Positions 6,976 through 14,263 are shown, counted from the stretch's first letter. The stretch: DNA of 14,437 bases from Fidelibacterota bacterium TCS55 (GCA_905182385.1 CAJJBS010000099.1:1-14437); one strand, 5' to 3'. Notes: generated by a model not told the origin, from the sequence alone. Program-made: numbers and translations.

Positions 6976-7518
6976 ATGTCAAGAATTGGTAATAAAATAA
7001 TTAAACTTCCGGACGGTGTAACCTTGAATATTAATGGTAATGCTGTTAATATTAAAGGACCTAAGGGCTCATTAATTGTACCCTTCCATCATGAAATAGA
7101 AGTCAAAGATGAGAATGGTGCTATAAAAGTGAATAGACCTTCAGATTCAAGAGAACATCGATCTTTACATGGAACAATTAGGCAGTTAATATTTAATGGT
7201 GTTCAAGGTGTTTCAGAAGGATTTTCAAGAGAATTAGAACTAAGAGGCGTTGGCTATCAAGCGAATATGCAAGGAAAGTATCTTGTTCTTCAACTTGGGT
7301 TTTCACATGACATATATTTTGAACCACCTGAAGGTATTGAAATTAAAACTAACCGAACCGAAATTATTGTAAATGGTATAAATAAGCAATTAGTTGGTGA
7401 AGTCGCTGCGAAAATTCGTTCATTTCGTAAGCCTGAGCCTTATAAAGGTAAGGGCATTCGATATAAAGATGAGTATGTTCGGTCTAAACAAGGTAAAACA
7501 GTTGGTGGTGGTGCTTAA
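6976..7518 (+). CDS. rplF: 50S ribosomal protein L6
   Basis: L6 binds helix 97 of 23S rRNA near the factor-binding site and is needed for late 50S assembly. The 180-residue product has two tandem L6 domains (about 10-82 and 90-165). It begins MSRIGNKIIKLPDGV and has LELRGVGYQANMQGKYLVL (about 87-105). It ends with the conserved PYKGKGIRYKDEYVRSKQGK followed by VGGGA. There is no obvious Shine-Dalgarno in the four-base gap to rpsH. The stop overlaps rplR as TAATG. Confidence 0.98.
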   Translation: MSRIGNKIIKLPDGVTLNINGNAVNIKGPKGSLIVPFHHEIEVKDENGAIKVNRPSDSREHRSLHGTIRQLIFNGVQGVSEGFSRELELRGVGYQANMQGKYLVLQLGFSHDIYFEPPEGIEIKTNRTEIIVNGINKQLVGEVAAKIRSFRKPEPYKGKGIRYKDEYVRSKQGKTVGGGA

Positions 7519-7889
7519 TGAAAAAAATGTCTACAAATGAAATGCGTAATGATAGACGCCGTAATAGAAGTAAACGTAATAATATTGCTCATCCTAGTCG
7601 TCCGAGGTTAGTTGTTTACCGTTCGAATAAACATATAAGTGCTCAAGTAATCAATGATCATGACGGAAAAACTTTAGCTTCTGCATCATCATTGGATAAA
7701 ACTATTAAAGAATCAGTGAAAAAAGCTAAATCAAAAATAGAAGTTAGTACTTTAATTGGCGCAGCGTTAGCTGAGAGAGCTTTGAAAAATAAAGTTAAAG
7801 AAGTTGTGTTCGACCGTAATGGTTTTCCATACCATGGTCGAGTGAAGGCAGTGGCTGATGCGGCAAGAGAAGCTGGTTTAGAATTTTAA
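7518..7889 (+). CDS. rplR: 50S ribosomal protein L18
   Basis: L18 binds 5S rRNA together with L5 in the central protuberance. The 123-residue product has a very basic N-terminal tail (about 8-22, with RNDRRRNRSKRN), then RPRLVVYRSNKHISAQVI (about 28-45) and the C-terminal core FDRNGFPYHGRVKAVADAAREAGL. ATG 7518 overlaps the rplF stop by one base. In-frame ATGs at 7527 and 7542 are also possible and would only shorten the tail; overlap with rplF favours the first. Fourteen bases separate it from rpsE. Confidence 0.97.
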   Translation: MKKMSTNEMRNDRRRNRSKRNNIAHPSRPRLVVYRSNKHISAQVINDHDGKTLASASSLDKTIKESVKKAKSKIEVSTLIGAALAERALKNKVKEVVFDRNGFPYHGRVKAVADAAREAGLEF

Positions 7890-7903
7890 AATAAGAAGAT
7901 AAT

Positions 7904-8401
7904 ATGATTAATCCTGCAGAATTAGATTTAAAAGAAGAAGTAGTAATCAGAGTAACTCGTGTATCAAAAGTAACATCACGAGGTAAAAACTTTCGCTTTG
8001 GTGCTTTGGTTGTAGTTGGTGATGGTGCTGGACATGTCGGAATAGGCCAAGGTAAGGCTGGTGAAGTGATGTCTGCTATTAATAAAGCAAAAGAAGATGC
8101 AAAGCAAAATATAGTTAAAATACCTTTGGTAAATGGTACAATTCCACACAAGATTATTTCACGATATGGTTCAAGTCAAGTAATGTTAAAGCCGGCTGCT
8201 CCAGGTACTGGTATTATTGCGGGTGCTGCAGTACGCGCTGTTGTAGAACAAGTTGGAATACAAAATATTTTAACAAAAAGATTTGGTTCAAATAATCAAA
8301 TGAATGTTACTAAAGCTACAATTAAAGCATTATCAGATTTGCAGGATGCTTTTAGTATAGCAAGTAAGCGCGGCATTACAGTTAAAGAAGTCTTTAATTA
8401 G
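7904..8401 (+). CDS. rpsE: 30S ribosomal protein S5
   Basis: S5 lies at the mRNA entry side of the 30S subunit and affects decoding accuracy; its N-terminal loop borders the spectinomycin pocket. The 165-residue product has an N-terminal double-stranded-RNA-binding-like domain (about 13-77) and a C-terminal domain with APGTGIIAGAAVRAVVEQ and KRFGSNNQMNVTKATI. The loop at 21-30 reads SKVTSRGKNF; where E. coli has Lys-Gly-Gly-Arg this protein has Ser-Arg-Gly-Lys (25-28). An AAGAAG stretch precedes the ATG at a usable distance. rpmD follows one base after the stop. Confidence 0.98.
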   Translation: MINPAELDLKEEVVIRVTRVSKVTSRGKNFRFGALVVVGDGAGHVGIGQGKAGEVMSAINKAKEDAKQNIVKIPLVNGTIPHKIISRYGSSQVMLKPAAPGTGIIAGAAVRAVVEQVGIQNILTKRFGSNNQMNVTKATIKALSDLQDAFSIASKRGITVKEVFN

Positions 8402-8402
8402 C

Positions 8403-8588
8403 ATGGTTAAAAAATTAAAAATCACTCAGATTAAAAGCTCGATTGGTTATAAGCAAAAAGCTAAATTGACATTAAAAGCATTAGGTCTACGTAAAATGCA
8501 TCAGACGGTAGAACATTTAGATTCACCTTCTATGAGAGGTATGTTAAATAAGATTAATTATTTAGTGAAGATTGAGGAGTCATCATGA
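8403..8588 (+). CDS. rpmD: 50S ribosomal protein L30
   Basis: L30 is a small 23S rRNA-binding protein; some bacteria lack it. The 61-residue product shows the family pattern KKLKITQIKSSIGY (3-16), LKALGLRKMHQTVEHLDSPS (about 24-43) and MRGMLNKINYLVKIEE. The ATG lies one base after the rpsE stop. The stop overlaps the rplO ATG (ATGA), and the last codons contain the rplO Shine-Dalgarno. Its place between rpsE and rplO confirms the call despite its short length. Confidence 0.96.
   Translation: MVKKLKITQIKSSIGYKQKAKLTLKALGLRKMHQTVEHLDSPSMRGMLNKINYLVKIEESS
8574..8579 (+). promoter_or_regulatory. Shine-Dalgarno site of rplO
   Basis: GAGGAG lies within the last codons of rpmD, five bases before the rplO ATG at 8585. 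It supports that start and re-initiation across the overlap. Confidence 0.65.
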
Positions 8589-9025
8589 GACTAGGGCAAT
8601 TAAAGCCAGCAGAAGGTGCTACACATTCAAAAAAGCGTGTTGGTCGAGGCCATGGCTCAGGTTTAGGTAGAAATGCTGGGCGTGGAGATAATGGTTATCA
8701 TTCTCGTTCAGGCTCAAAGCGTAGAGCATGGTTTGAAGGTGGTCAAATGCCTTTACATAGACGTGTTCCCAAGCGTGGGTTCTCAAATTCTTTATTTAAA
8801 AAAGAATTTCAAGTTGTAAATATTTCTGATTTAGAATTATTAACGGTTAATACAGTTGATTCGAATGTTTTAAAGGATAATGGCTTGGTGAAATATTCAA
8901 TGCGTCCTATTAAAATTTTAGGGAATGGTGAATTAACTAAAAAATTAAATGTAACAGCAAATTCATTTAGTCTATCAGCTAAAGAAAAAATTCAAAATGT
9001 AGGTGGTTCTGTAACCGAACAATAG
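8585..9025 (+). CDS. rplO: 50S ribosomal protein L15
   Basis: L15 reaches deep into the 50S subunit and is needed for late assembly. The 146-residue product has the extended glycine- and arginine-rich N-terminal half with RVGRGHGSGLGRNAGRG (about 18-34), then FEGGQMPLHRRVPKRGF (about 50-66). The C-terminal globular domain has IKILGNGELTKKLNVTANSF and ends VGGSVTEQ. The ATG overlaps the rpmD stop by four bases and has a GAGGAG site. The next gene, secY, begins one base after the stop. Confidence 0.97.
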   Translation: MRLGQLKPAEGATHSKKRVGRGHGSGLGRNAGRGDNGYHSRSGSKRRAWFEGGQMPLHRRVPKRGFSNSLFKKEFQVVNISDLELLTVNTVDSNVLKDNGLVKYSMRPIKILGNGELTKKLNVTANSFSLSAKEKIQNVGGSVTEQ

Positions 9026-9026
9026 T

Positions 9027-10355
9027 TTGATAGATAAATTTAAAAACATATTTGCTATTCCAGAGTTACGTGGAAGAATTTTTTTCACTTTGGGTGTACT
9101 CATTTGCGTAAGACTTGGTGCTCATATTCCACTGCCTGGTATTGACTCCGATGTTTTAGCTGCTGCATTTCAAGGCTATCAAAATACACTTTTAGGCCTC
9201 TATAATCTTTTTGCTGGTGGGGCTTTTGAAAAAGCAACTCTTTTTGCTTTAGGTATTATGCCTTATATATCTGCTTCTATTATTATTCAGTTGATGAGCA
9301 CTGTTGTGCCTTATTTTCAAAGATTGCAAAAAGAAGGTGAAGCTGGAAGAAAAAAAATAACGCAAGTTACGCGTTATCTCACTGTTTTAATTTCTGCCAT
9401 GCAAGCATATGGTATTGTTGCAGTCTTCCTTCCTTCAATGTCTGCTGGTGGACAATCAGTGGTAATTAACCCAGGCATAGGGTTTATTTTTACAGGTACT
9501 GTGAGCTTAATTACTGGTACTATACTATTAATGTGGCTTGGAGAAAGAATTACAGAACGTGGAATTGGGAATGGAATTTCATTGATAATTATGGTAGGTA
9601 TAGTTTCACGTGTTCCAAATGTAATAGTAAGTGAAATCACTTTAATTAGTGAAGGTGTTAGAGGAATTCTAAGTGAACTTATTTTAATTGGAATTTTGTT
9701 TGCTGTTATAGCTTTCGTTGTTTTATTAACTCAAGGAACTCGTAAGATTCCTGTCTCATATGCTAAACGTGTAGTTGGTAGAAAAGTTTACGGTGGTCAA
9801 TCAACACATATACCATTAAAAGTAAATACGGCAGGTGTAATGCCTATTATTTTCGCACAATCTATAATGTTTATTCCAAGCACTATAGCTACTTTTTTTA
9901 GTGATAATATTTTTATGCAAGGAGTTATGCGTTGGTTTTCATTTGATCATCCATTCTATTGGTTTGTATTTGGACTAATGATTGTCTTTTTTACGTATTT
10001 TTATACAGCAATAGCTTTTGATCCTACTCAAGTTTCATTACAAATGAAACAGCAGGGAGGTTTTATACCTGGAATTCGACCCGGTAAAAAAACTGCTGAA
10101 TACATTGATAATATTTTATCTAGGGTAACGCTACCAGGTTCTTTTGCTTTAGCTTTAGTTGCAATATTTCCATATATATTAATGCAAGCAATGGATGTTG
10201 GATATGATTTAGCATCCTTTTTTGGAGGGACGAGTCTCTTAATTATTGTTGGAGTTGCTTTAGATACTTTACAGCAAATTGAATCACATCTTATGAGTAG
10301 ACATTATGATGGTTTTCTTAGTAAGGGTAAAATTCGTGGTAGGAGGCGTATTTAA
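9027..10355 (+). CDS. secY: Preprotein translocase subunit SecY
   Basis: SecY is the pore of the Sec translocon, which exports unfolded proteins and inserts membrane proteins with SecE, SecG and the SecA motor. The product is 442 residues, full length, with ten membrane segments at roughly 17-36, 73-93, 116-135, 150-171, 183-201, 215-235, 268-290, 309-330, 370-388 and 398-415. Family motifs are LGIMPYISASIIIQL (75-89), QKEGEAGRKKITQ (101-113) and, in the cytoplasmic loop that contacts SecA and the ribosome, FIPGIRPGKKTAEYI (346-360). The start is TTG at 9027, one base after the rplO stop. The Arg-rich tail encodes the perfect AGGAGG used by map. As usual it closes the spc block. Confidence 0.98.
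   Translation: MIDKFKNIFAIPELRGRIFFTLGVLICVRLGAHIPLPGIDSDVLAAAFQGYQNTLLGLYNLFAGGAFEKATLFALGIMPYISASIIIQLMSTVVPYFQRLQKEGEAGRKKITQVTRYLTVLISAMQAYGIVAVFLPSMSAGGQSVVINPGIGFIFTGTVSLITGTILLMWLGERITERGIGNGISLIIMVGIVSRVPNVIVSEITLISEGVRGILSELILIGILFAVIAFVVLLTQGTRKIPVSYAKRVVGRKVYGGQSTHIPLKVNTAGVMPIIFAQSIMFIPSTIATFFSDNIFMQGVMRWFSFDHPFYWFVFGLMIVFFTYFYTAIAFDPTQVSLQMKQQGGFIPGIRPGKKTAEYIDNILSRVTLPGSFALALVAIFPYILMQAMDVGYDLASFFGGTSLLIIVGVALDTLQQIESHLMSRHYDGFLSKGKIRGRRRI
10341..10346 (+). promoter_or_regulatory. Perfect Shine-Dalgarno site of map
   Basis: AGGAGG, a full match to the anti-Shine-Dalgarno core, lies in the last secY codons (Arg-Arg) eight bases before the map ATG at 10355. It is the strongest ribosome site in the window. 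Confidence 0.75.
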
Positions 10356-11113
10356 TGGTACGAATCCGTACAGCACGTGAAGTTAATTTAATTGCAACAA
10401 GTTGCCAAATCGTTGCTGACACTTTGAATATGCTAGCTGATTATGTTAAACCTGGTGTCAGTATCTTAGAACTAGATTCAAAAGCTGAAAAATTTATCCT
10501 AAATAAAGGAGCTAGACCAGCTTTTAAAGGTTATATGGGTTTTCCTGCAACATTATGTGTTTCAGTTGACGATGAAGTAGTGCATGGAATACCAAAGGAT
10601 AAAATACTTGAAGAAGGACAAATTGTTGGTATTGACTGTGGTGCTGAAAAAGACGGATATTTTGGTGACCATGCAAAAACATTCTCAGTTGGTAAGATAC
10701 CAATTGAAAAACAAAGATTGATGGAAGTTACTCATAAATCTTTAATGTTAGGTATTGAAGCAGCTATACCTGGGAATTATGTTTCTGATATTGGACATGC
10801 AATCCAAACTTATGTTGAAGGATTCGGCTATTCAGTTGTACGTGAATTAGTGGGGCATGGCATTGGAACTGAATTGCATGAAGAACCTCAAATTCCAAAT
10901 TATGGTCAGCCAAAGCAAGGTTATATGCTCAGAGAAGGTATGTGTATTGCGATTGAACCAATGATAAATTTAGGAGTTAAAGAAGTAAAAACAGATTCAG
11001 ATGGGTGGACAATAAGAACAGTAGATGGTGAAGCTTCTGCACATTTTGAACATACTATTACAATTACTTCAAATGGACCAAAAATATTAAGTCAAAGTAT
11101 AGATAATGGCTAA
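10355..11113 (+). CDS. map: Methionine aminopeptidase, type I
   Basis: This cytosolic metalloenzyme removes the initiator methionine from new proteins whose second residue is small. The 252-residue product has the pita-bread fold motifs and all expected metal and catalytic residues: His77 in VVHGIP, Asp94 and Asp105 in GIDCGAEKDGYFGDHAKTF, His168 in VGHGIGTELHEEP with His175, Glu201 in AIEPMI, and Glu232 in FEHTITI. There is no N-terminal extension, which fits bacterial type Ia. The ATG overlaps the secY stop by one base (TAATG). The 3' end overlaps infA by eight bases. adk, which often lies between secY and map, is absent here. Confidence 0.97.
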   Translation: MVRIRTAREVNLIATSCQIVADTLNMLADYVKPGVSILELDSKAEKFILNKGARPAFKGYMGFPATLCVSVDDEVVHGIPKDKILEEGQIVGIDCGAEKDGYFGDHAKTFSVGKIPIEKQRLMEVTHKSLMLGIEAAIPGNYVSDIGHAIQTYVEGFGYSVVRELVGHGIGTELHEEPQIPNYGQPKQGYMLREGMCIAIEPMINLGVKEVKTDSDGWTIRTVDGEASAHFEHTITITSNGPKILSQSIDNG

Positions 11114-11333
11114 AGAACAACCTATACAAGTTGAAGGAATAATCAAGGAAACTTTGCCAAATGCTATGTTTCGTGTAGAAGTTGAGATTGGTGAGACAAC
11201 TCATGAAGTTTTAGCACATGTAAGTGGTAAAATGCGAATGCATTTTATAAAAATTTTACCTGGTGATGTAGTTAAACTTGATATTTCTCCATATGATTTG
11301 ACAAGAGGACGTATTACTTACAGGAATAAGTAG
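11106..11333 (+). CDS. infA: Translation initiation factor IF-1
   Basis: IF-1 occupies the ribosomal A site during initiation and strengthens IF-2 and IF-3 action. The 75-residue product is a single OB-fold, with IQVEGIIKETLPNAMFRVEV (7-26), VLAHVSGKMRMHFIKILPGD (34-53) and the end DLTRGRITYRNK, typical of the family and close to the usual 72 residues. The ATG lies inside the last three codons of map, giving an eight-base overlap (ATGGCTAA). No independent Shine-Dalgarno is clear, so it is probably translated by ribosomes leaving map. rpmJ follows after six bases. Confidence 0.97.
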   Translation: MAKEQPIQVEGIIKETLPNAMFRVEVEIGETTHEVLAHVSGKMRMHFIKILPGDVVKLDISPYDLTRGRITYRNK

Positions 11334-11339
11334 GAAATT

Positions 11340-11453
11340 ATGAAAGTTAGATCATCAGTTAAAAAGATTTGTGCTAAATGCAAAATTATACGCCGAAAAG
11401 GTGTAGTTAAAGTAATTTGTGAAAATCCAAAACATAAACAGAGACAAGGTTAG
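11340..11453 (+). CDS. rpmJ: 50S ribosomal protein L36, zinc-binding
   Basis: This 37-residue gene lies between infA and rpsM, its usual place. The translation starts MKVRSSVKKICAKCK and ends CENPKHKQRQG. The zinc ribbon is complete: Cys11, Cys14, Cys27 and His32, the C+ form of L36, which stabilises 23S rRNA near the factor-binding region. The ATG is preceded by TAGGAAAT, with AGGA four bases upstream overlapping the infA stop. The stop codon overlaps the AGGAG of rpsM. The identity is certain from both motif and position. Confidence 0.96.
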   Translation: MKVRSSVKKICAKCKIIRRKGVVKVICENPKHKQRQG

Positions 11454-11456
11454 GAG
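11452..11456 (+). promoter_or_regulatory. Shine-Dalgarno site of rpsM
   Basis: AGGAG overlaps the rpmJ stop and lies six bases before the GTG at 11463, after a T-rich spacer. It confirms the GTG start of rpsM. Confidence 0.7.
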
Positions 11457-11462
11457 TTTTTT

Positions 11463-11837
11463 GTGGCGCGTATAGCAGGCATTGATATCCCTCGCGAGAA
11501 AAAAGTCCCATTTTCTTTATGCTATATCCATGGTATTGGTATAACTACTGCGAATGAGATTTGTGAGAAAGCAAAAGTGGACAAGAATTTAAGAGTAAAA
11601 GATTTATCTAATGATCAAGTTACATCTGTTAGAGATGCAATTACTTCCTTAGAACTTAAAGTAGAAGGTGAGCAAAGAACTTTGGTTTCAATGAATATCA
11701 AGCGAAAAAGAGATATTGGTTGCTATCAAGGGATAAGACATCGTAGAGGTTTGCCCGTGAACGGCCAACGAACAAAAACCAATTCTAGAACTCGCAAAGG
11801 TAAGCGTAGAACAATTGGTCTTGGAAAGAAAGTATAG
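11463..11837 (+). CDS. rpsM: 30S ribosomal protein S13
   Basis: S13 lies in the 30S head, contacts P-site tRNA and forms bridges to the 50S subunit. The 124-residue product begins MARIAGIDIPREKKV, has YIHGIGITTANEICEKA (about 22-38, the helix-hairpin-like element), and ends with the conserved RHRRGLPVNGQRTKTNSR followed by RKGKRRTIGLGKKV. The start is GTG (11463-11465), fixed by the conserved N-terminus and the AGGAG. In E. coli this start is the target of S4 repression through a pseudoknot; I do not see an equivalent fold in the nine-base gap. rpsK follows after nine bases. Confidence 0.97.
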   Translation: MARIAGIDIPREKKVPFSLCYIHGIGITTANEICEKAKVDKNLRVKDLSNDQVTSVRDAITSLELKVEGEQRTLVSMNIKRKRDIGCYQGIRHRRGLPVNGQRTKTNSRTRKGKRRTIGLGKKV

Positions 11838-11846
11838 GTAAAATAA

Positions 11847-12242
11847 ATGGTTAATCAATCCAAGGATAGAAGGAAGAAAAAGAAAAAAGGTAATATTGAT
11901 CAATTAGGTGTCGCTCATATTAAAGCAACATTTAATAATACTCACATTACTTTAACTGATAAATTTGGGAATGTAGTTGCTTGGTCAACTGCAGGTTCTA
12001 GTGGTTTCAAAGGTTCAAGGAAGAGTACTGCTTACGCTGCAACTTTAGCAGCTGAAAAAGCAGGACAAGAAGCAGTGCAATTAGGTATGAAAACTATTGA
12101 AGTTAGAGTTAAAGGCCCTGGCTCTGGTAGAGAGTCAGCGATACGAGCTTTAGCTGTAGCAGGTTTAGAAGTTATATCTATTAGAGATGTAACGCCTTTA
12201 CCTCATAATGGTTGTCGTCCACCAAAAAGAAGAAGGGTTTAA
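11847..12242 (+). CDS. rpsK: 30S ribosomal protein S11
   Basis: S11 lies on the 30S platform beside the mRNA exit path. The 131-residue product has a lysine-rich N-terminus (about 6-15), then GVAHIKATFNNTHITLTD (21-38), GSSGFKGSRKSTAYAA and the invariant C-terminus PLPHNGCRPPKRRRV. Asn121-Gly122 in that end is the position at which E. coli S11 carries isoaspartate. The ATG is nine bases after rpsM and has a purine-rich but not textbook upstream sequence. Twelve bases separate it from rpsD. Confidence 0.98.
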   Translation: MVNQSKDRRKKKKKGNIDQLGVAHIKATFNNTHITLTDKFGNVVAWSTAGSSGFKGSRKSTAYAATLAAEKAGQEAVQLGMKTIEVRVKGPGSGRESAIRALAVAGLEVISIRDVTPLPHNGCRPPKRRRV

Positions 12243-12254
12243 TAAGAGAGTTAT

Positions 12255-12872
12255 ATGGCAAAATCTAGCGTACCCAAAGGGAAATTAGTTCGAAAATTTG
12301 GTGAAAATATTTTTGGTAATCCTAAATATGATATTTTATTAAATAAAAAACCTTATACACCTGGGCAACATGGTCCAAATCGTAGGAAACGATTATCAAA
12401 TTATGGTGTTCAATTAAAAGAAAAACAAAAAATTAAAGCAATGTATGGAGTTTTAGAGCGTCAGTTTAGAAACTACTTTCATAAAGCTGAAAAAATGAGC
12501 GGTGAAACTGGAACTAGTTTACTACAACTACTGGAATGTAGAATGGATAATGTAGTTTATAGGTTAGGCTTAGCATCGACTAGGGCTCATTCTCGTCAAT
12601 TGGTAAGTCATGCACATTTTCTTTTAAATAACAAAAAATGTAATTACCCTTCAGCTTCTCTAAAGCCTGGAGATATAATAAAAGTTCGTGATAAGTCAAA
12701 AAAAGTTGATTCAATTATGGAATCTATGAAAAGAATTAAAGGTGATATAGAATTGCCATGGCTTGAATTAGATAAAGCACAAATGACAGGTACTTTTTTA
12801 GCTGTACCTGAAAGAGAAGAGATGGCATTAACAATTAATGAACAATTAGTAGTAGAACTCTACTCTAAGTAA
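12255..12872 (+). CDS. rpsD: 30S ribosomal protein S4, zinc-free type
   Basis: S4 is a primary 16S rRNA-binding protein that starts 30S assembly, and represses the alpha operon in some bacteria. The 205-residue product begins MAKSSVPKGKLVRKFGENIFG and lacks the N-terminal cysteine cluster of zinc-type S4. It has KPYTPGQHGPNRRKRLSNYG (32-51), the S4 RNA-binding domain at about 92-155 with RMDNVVYRLGLASTRAHSRQ in 96-115 and SLKPGDIIKV, and the end INEQLVVELYSK. The overall sequence reads most like Bacteroidota-group S4. AAGAGAG precedes the ATG. Confidence 0.97.
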   Translation: MAKSSVPKGKLVRKFGENIFGNPKYDILLNKKPYTPGQHGPNRRKRLSNYGVQLKEKQKIKAMYGVLERQFRNYFHKAEKMSGETGTSLLQLLECRMDNVVYRLGLASTRAHSRQLVSHAHFLLNNKKCNYPSASLKPGDIIKVRDKSKKVDSIMESMKRIKGDIELPWLELDKAQMTGTFLAVPEREEMALTINEQLVVELYSK

Positions 12873-12888
12873 AAAAAAGGCAGTATTC

Positions 12889-13863
12889 ATGGGTAAAAAA
12901 GAATATGATCTAAAGATTAAAACAGATAACAAGTCCCTGACAAACACATATGGTAAGTTTATTGTTCAACCTTTAGAAAGAGGTTATGGTGTAACTGTTG
13001 GTAATGCACTTCGTCGTGTTTTACTTACAAGTTTACCAGGAGCAGCAATTACTAATGTTAAAGTAGAGGGTGTCCTTCATGAATTTTCAACCATACCAGG
13101 TGTTAAAGATGATATGGCTGATATTATTCAAAACTTAAAAGGTGTTCGTTTTAAATTAACTGATTCAGATGTTGATAATGTGACTATTACATTAAAGGGT
13201 AAAAAGAAATTAACTGCTGCTGATATTCAGTCTAAAACTGATGAGTTTGAGGTTTTAAATCAAGATCATTATATAACAGAACTCAACTCTAAAGGCTCAA
13301 TTGAAATGGAGATTCGAGTTGGTGTAGGCAAAGGATATGTTCCTTCAGAAGAGAATGAATTACCTAATGCACCAATTGGAACTTTGGCAATTGATAGTAT
13401 CTTTAATCCAGTAACGAAAGTGACATATAATGTGCAACCGGTTCCTGGAGCTAAAGACCCAATTGAAATTTTAAATATTGAAGTTGAAACTGATGGTTCT
13501 GTTACTCCTGAAGATGCTATTAGTTACTCTGCAACTGTATTAATGAATCATTTACGTTTAGTTGAAGCAATTGCAAAGCCTGAAGTTCTAGAGGTCACTG
13601 AAAAAATAAGTGAAGAGATAATAAAAATTAGGAATTTGCTCAATTTGACTATTGATGAAATGGAATTATCTGTTCGTAGTCATAATTGTCTTCAAGCTGC
13701 AGGCATAAAATATATTTATGAATTAGTCAGTAAAGAAGAAAATCAAATGCTTAAGTATAAGAATTTTGGCCGTAAATCCTTAACAGAGTTAGTTGAAAAA
13801 CTAGATGAAATGGAAATTAGCTTTGGTATGGACGTTGATAAGTATTTAAAACTAGAAGTTTAG
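12889..13863 (+). CDS. rpoA: DNA-directed RNA polymerase alpha subunit
   Basis: The alpha dimer scaffolds RNA polymerase assembly, and its C-terminal domain binds UP elements and activators. The product is 324 residues. The N-terminal domain (about 1-235) has LERGYGVTVGNALRRVLLTS (29-48) and GVLHEFSTIPGVKDD. The C-terminal domain (about 252-315) has LSVRSHNCLQAAGI and NFGRKSLTEL. Arg263, Asn266, Cys267, Gly294 and Lys296 match E. coli Arg265, Asn268, Cys269, Gly296 and Lys298 of the DNA-binding surface; the Ala267 position is His265. An AAGG at 12877-12880 lies eight bases before the ATG. The 16-base gap to rpsD is the largest in the operon. Confidence 0.98.
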   Translation: MGKKEYDLKIKTDNKSLTNTYGKFIVQPLERGYGVTVGNALRRVLLTSLPGAAITNVKVEGVLHEFSTIPGVKDDMADIIQNLKGVRFKLTDSDVDNVTITLKGKKKLTAADIQSKTDEFEVLNQDHYITELNSKGSIEMEIRVGVGKGYVPSEENELPNAPIGTLAIDSIFNPVTKVTYNVQPVPGAKDPIEILNIEVETDGSVTPEDAISYSATVLMNHLRLVEAIAKPEVLEVTEKISEEIIKIRNLLNLTIDEMELSVRSHNCLQAAGIKYIYELVSKEENQMLKYKNFGRKSLTELVEKLDEMEISFGMDVDKYLKLEV

Positions 13864-13870
13864 TAGATTA

Positions 13871-14263
13871 ATGAGACATCAAAAAAAAGGTAGAAAACTT
13901 GGAGTAAACGTTCCTCATAGGAAAGCAATGCTTCGAAACTTAGCTGCAAATTTGATTGAGCATAAGAGAATTAAAACTACAGATGCTCGCGCAAAAGAAT
14001 TAAGAACTTTTATAGAACCACTTATCACTAAGGCTAAAAAAGGAGATTTTAATTCTATTCGTCAAATAGCAAAACGCTTACCCAGAAAAGATGTTGTTCA
14101 TACTTTGGTTCATGAAATTGCACCTGTTTTTTCAGAACGCCCTGGTGGATACACTCGAATAATTAAACTTGGTTTTCGTGATAATGATCGCGCATCTGTA
14201 TCATTAATTGAATTTGTTGATTTCCAAAGTTCAACAGAATTAGAAACGGCTAAAGCCTCCTAA
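13871..14263 (+). CDS. rplQ: 50S ribosomal protein L17
   Basis: L17 lies at the tunnel exit side of the 50S subunit. The 130-residue product begins MRHQKKGRKLGVNVPHRKAM, and has LRNLAANLIEHKRIKTTDAR (21-40), AKELRTFIEPLITKAKKGD (41-59) and SERPGGYTRIIKLGFRDND, followed by a short acidic-polar tail (DFQSSTELETAKAS). The ATG is seven bases after the rpoA stop. It is the last gene of the alpha block and is followed 34 bases later by a strong terminator hairpin, so the long transcript most likely ends here. Confidence 0.98.
   Translation: MRHQKKGRKLGVNVPHRKAMLRNLAANLIEHKRIKTTDARAKELRTFIEPLITKAKKGDFNSIRQIAKRLPRKDVVHTLVHEIAPVFSERPGGYTRIIKLGFRDNDRASVSLIEFVDFQSSTELETAKAS

Noticed and set aside
7795..8151. 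118-codon open frame on the - strand
   Set aside because: It lies wholly over rplR and rpsE, shows no recognisable domain, and has composition expected of an antisense shadow.
9374..9640. 88-codon open frame on the - strand inside secY
   Set aside because: Antisense shadow of membrane-segment codons; no motif or ribosome site supports it.
11688..11903. 71-codon open frame on the - strand over rpsM and rpsK
   Set aside because: It is antisense to two conserved ribosomal genes and has no recognisable features.
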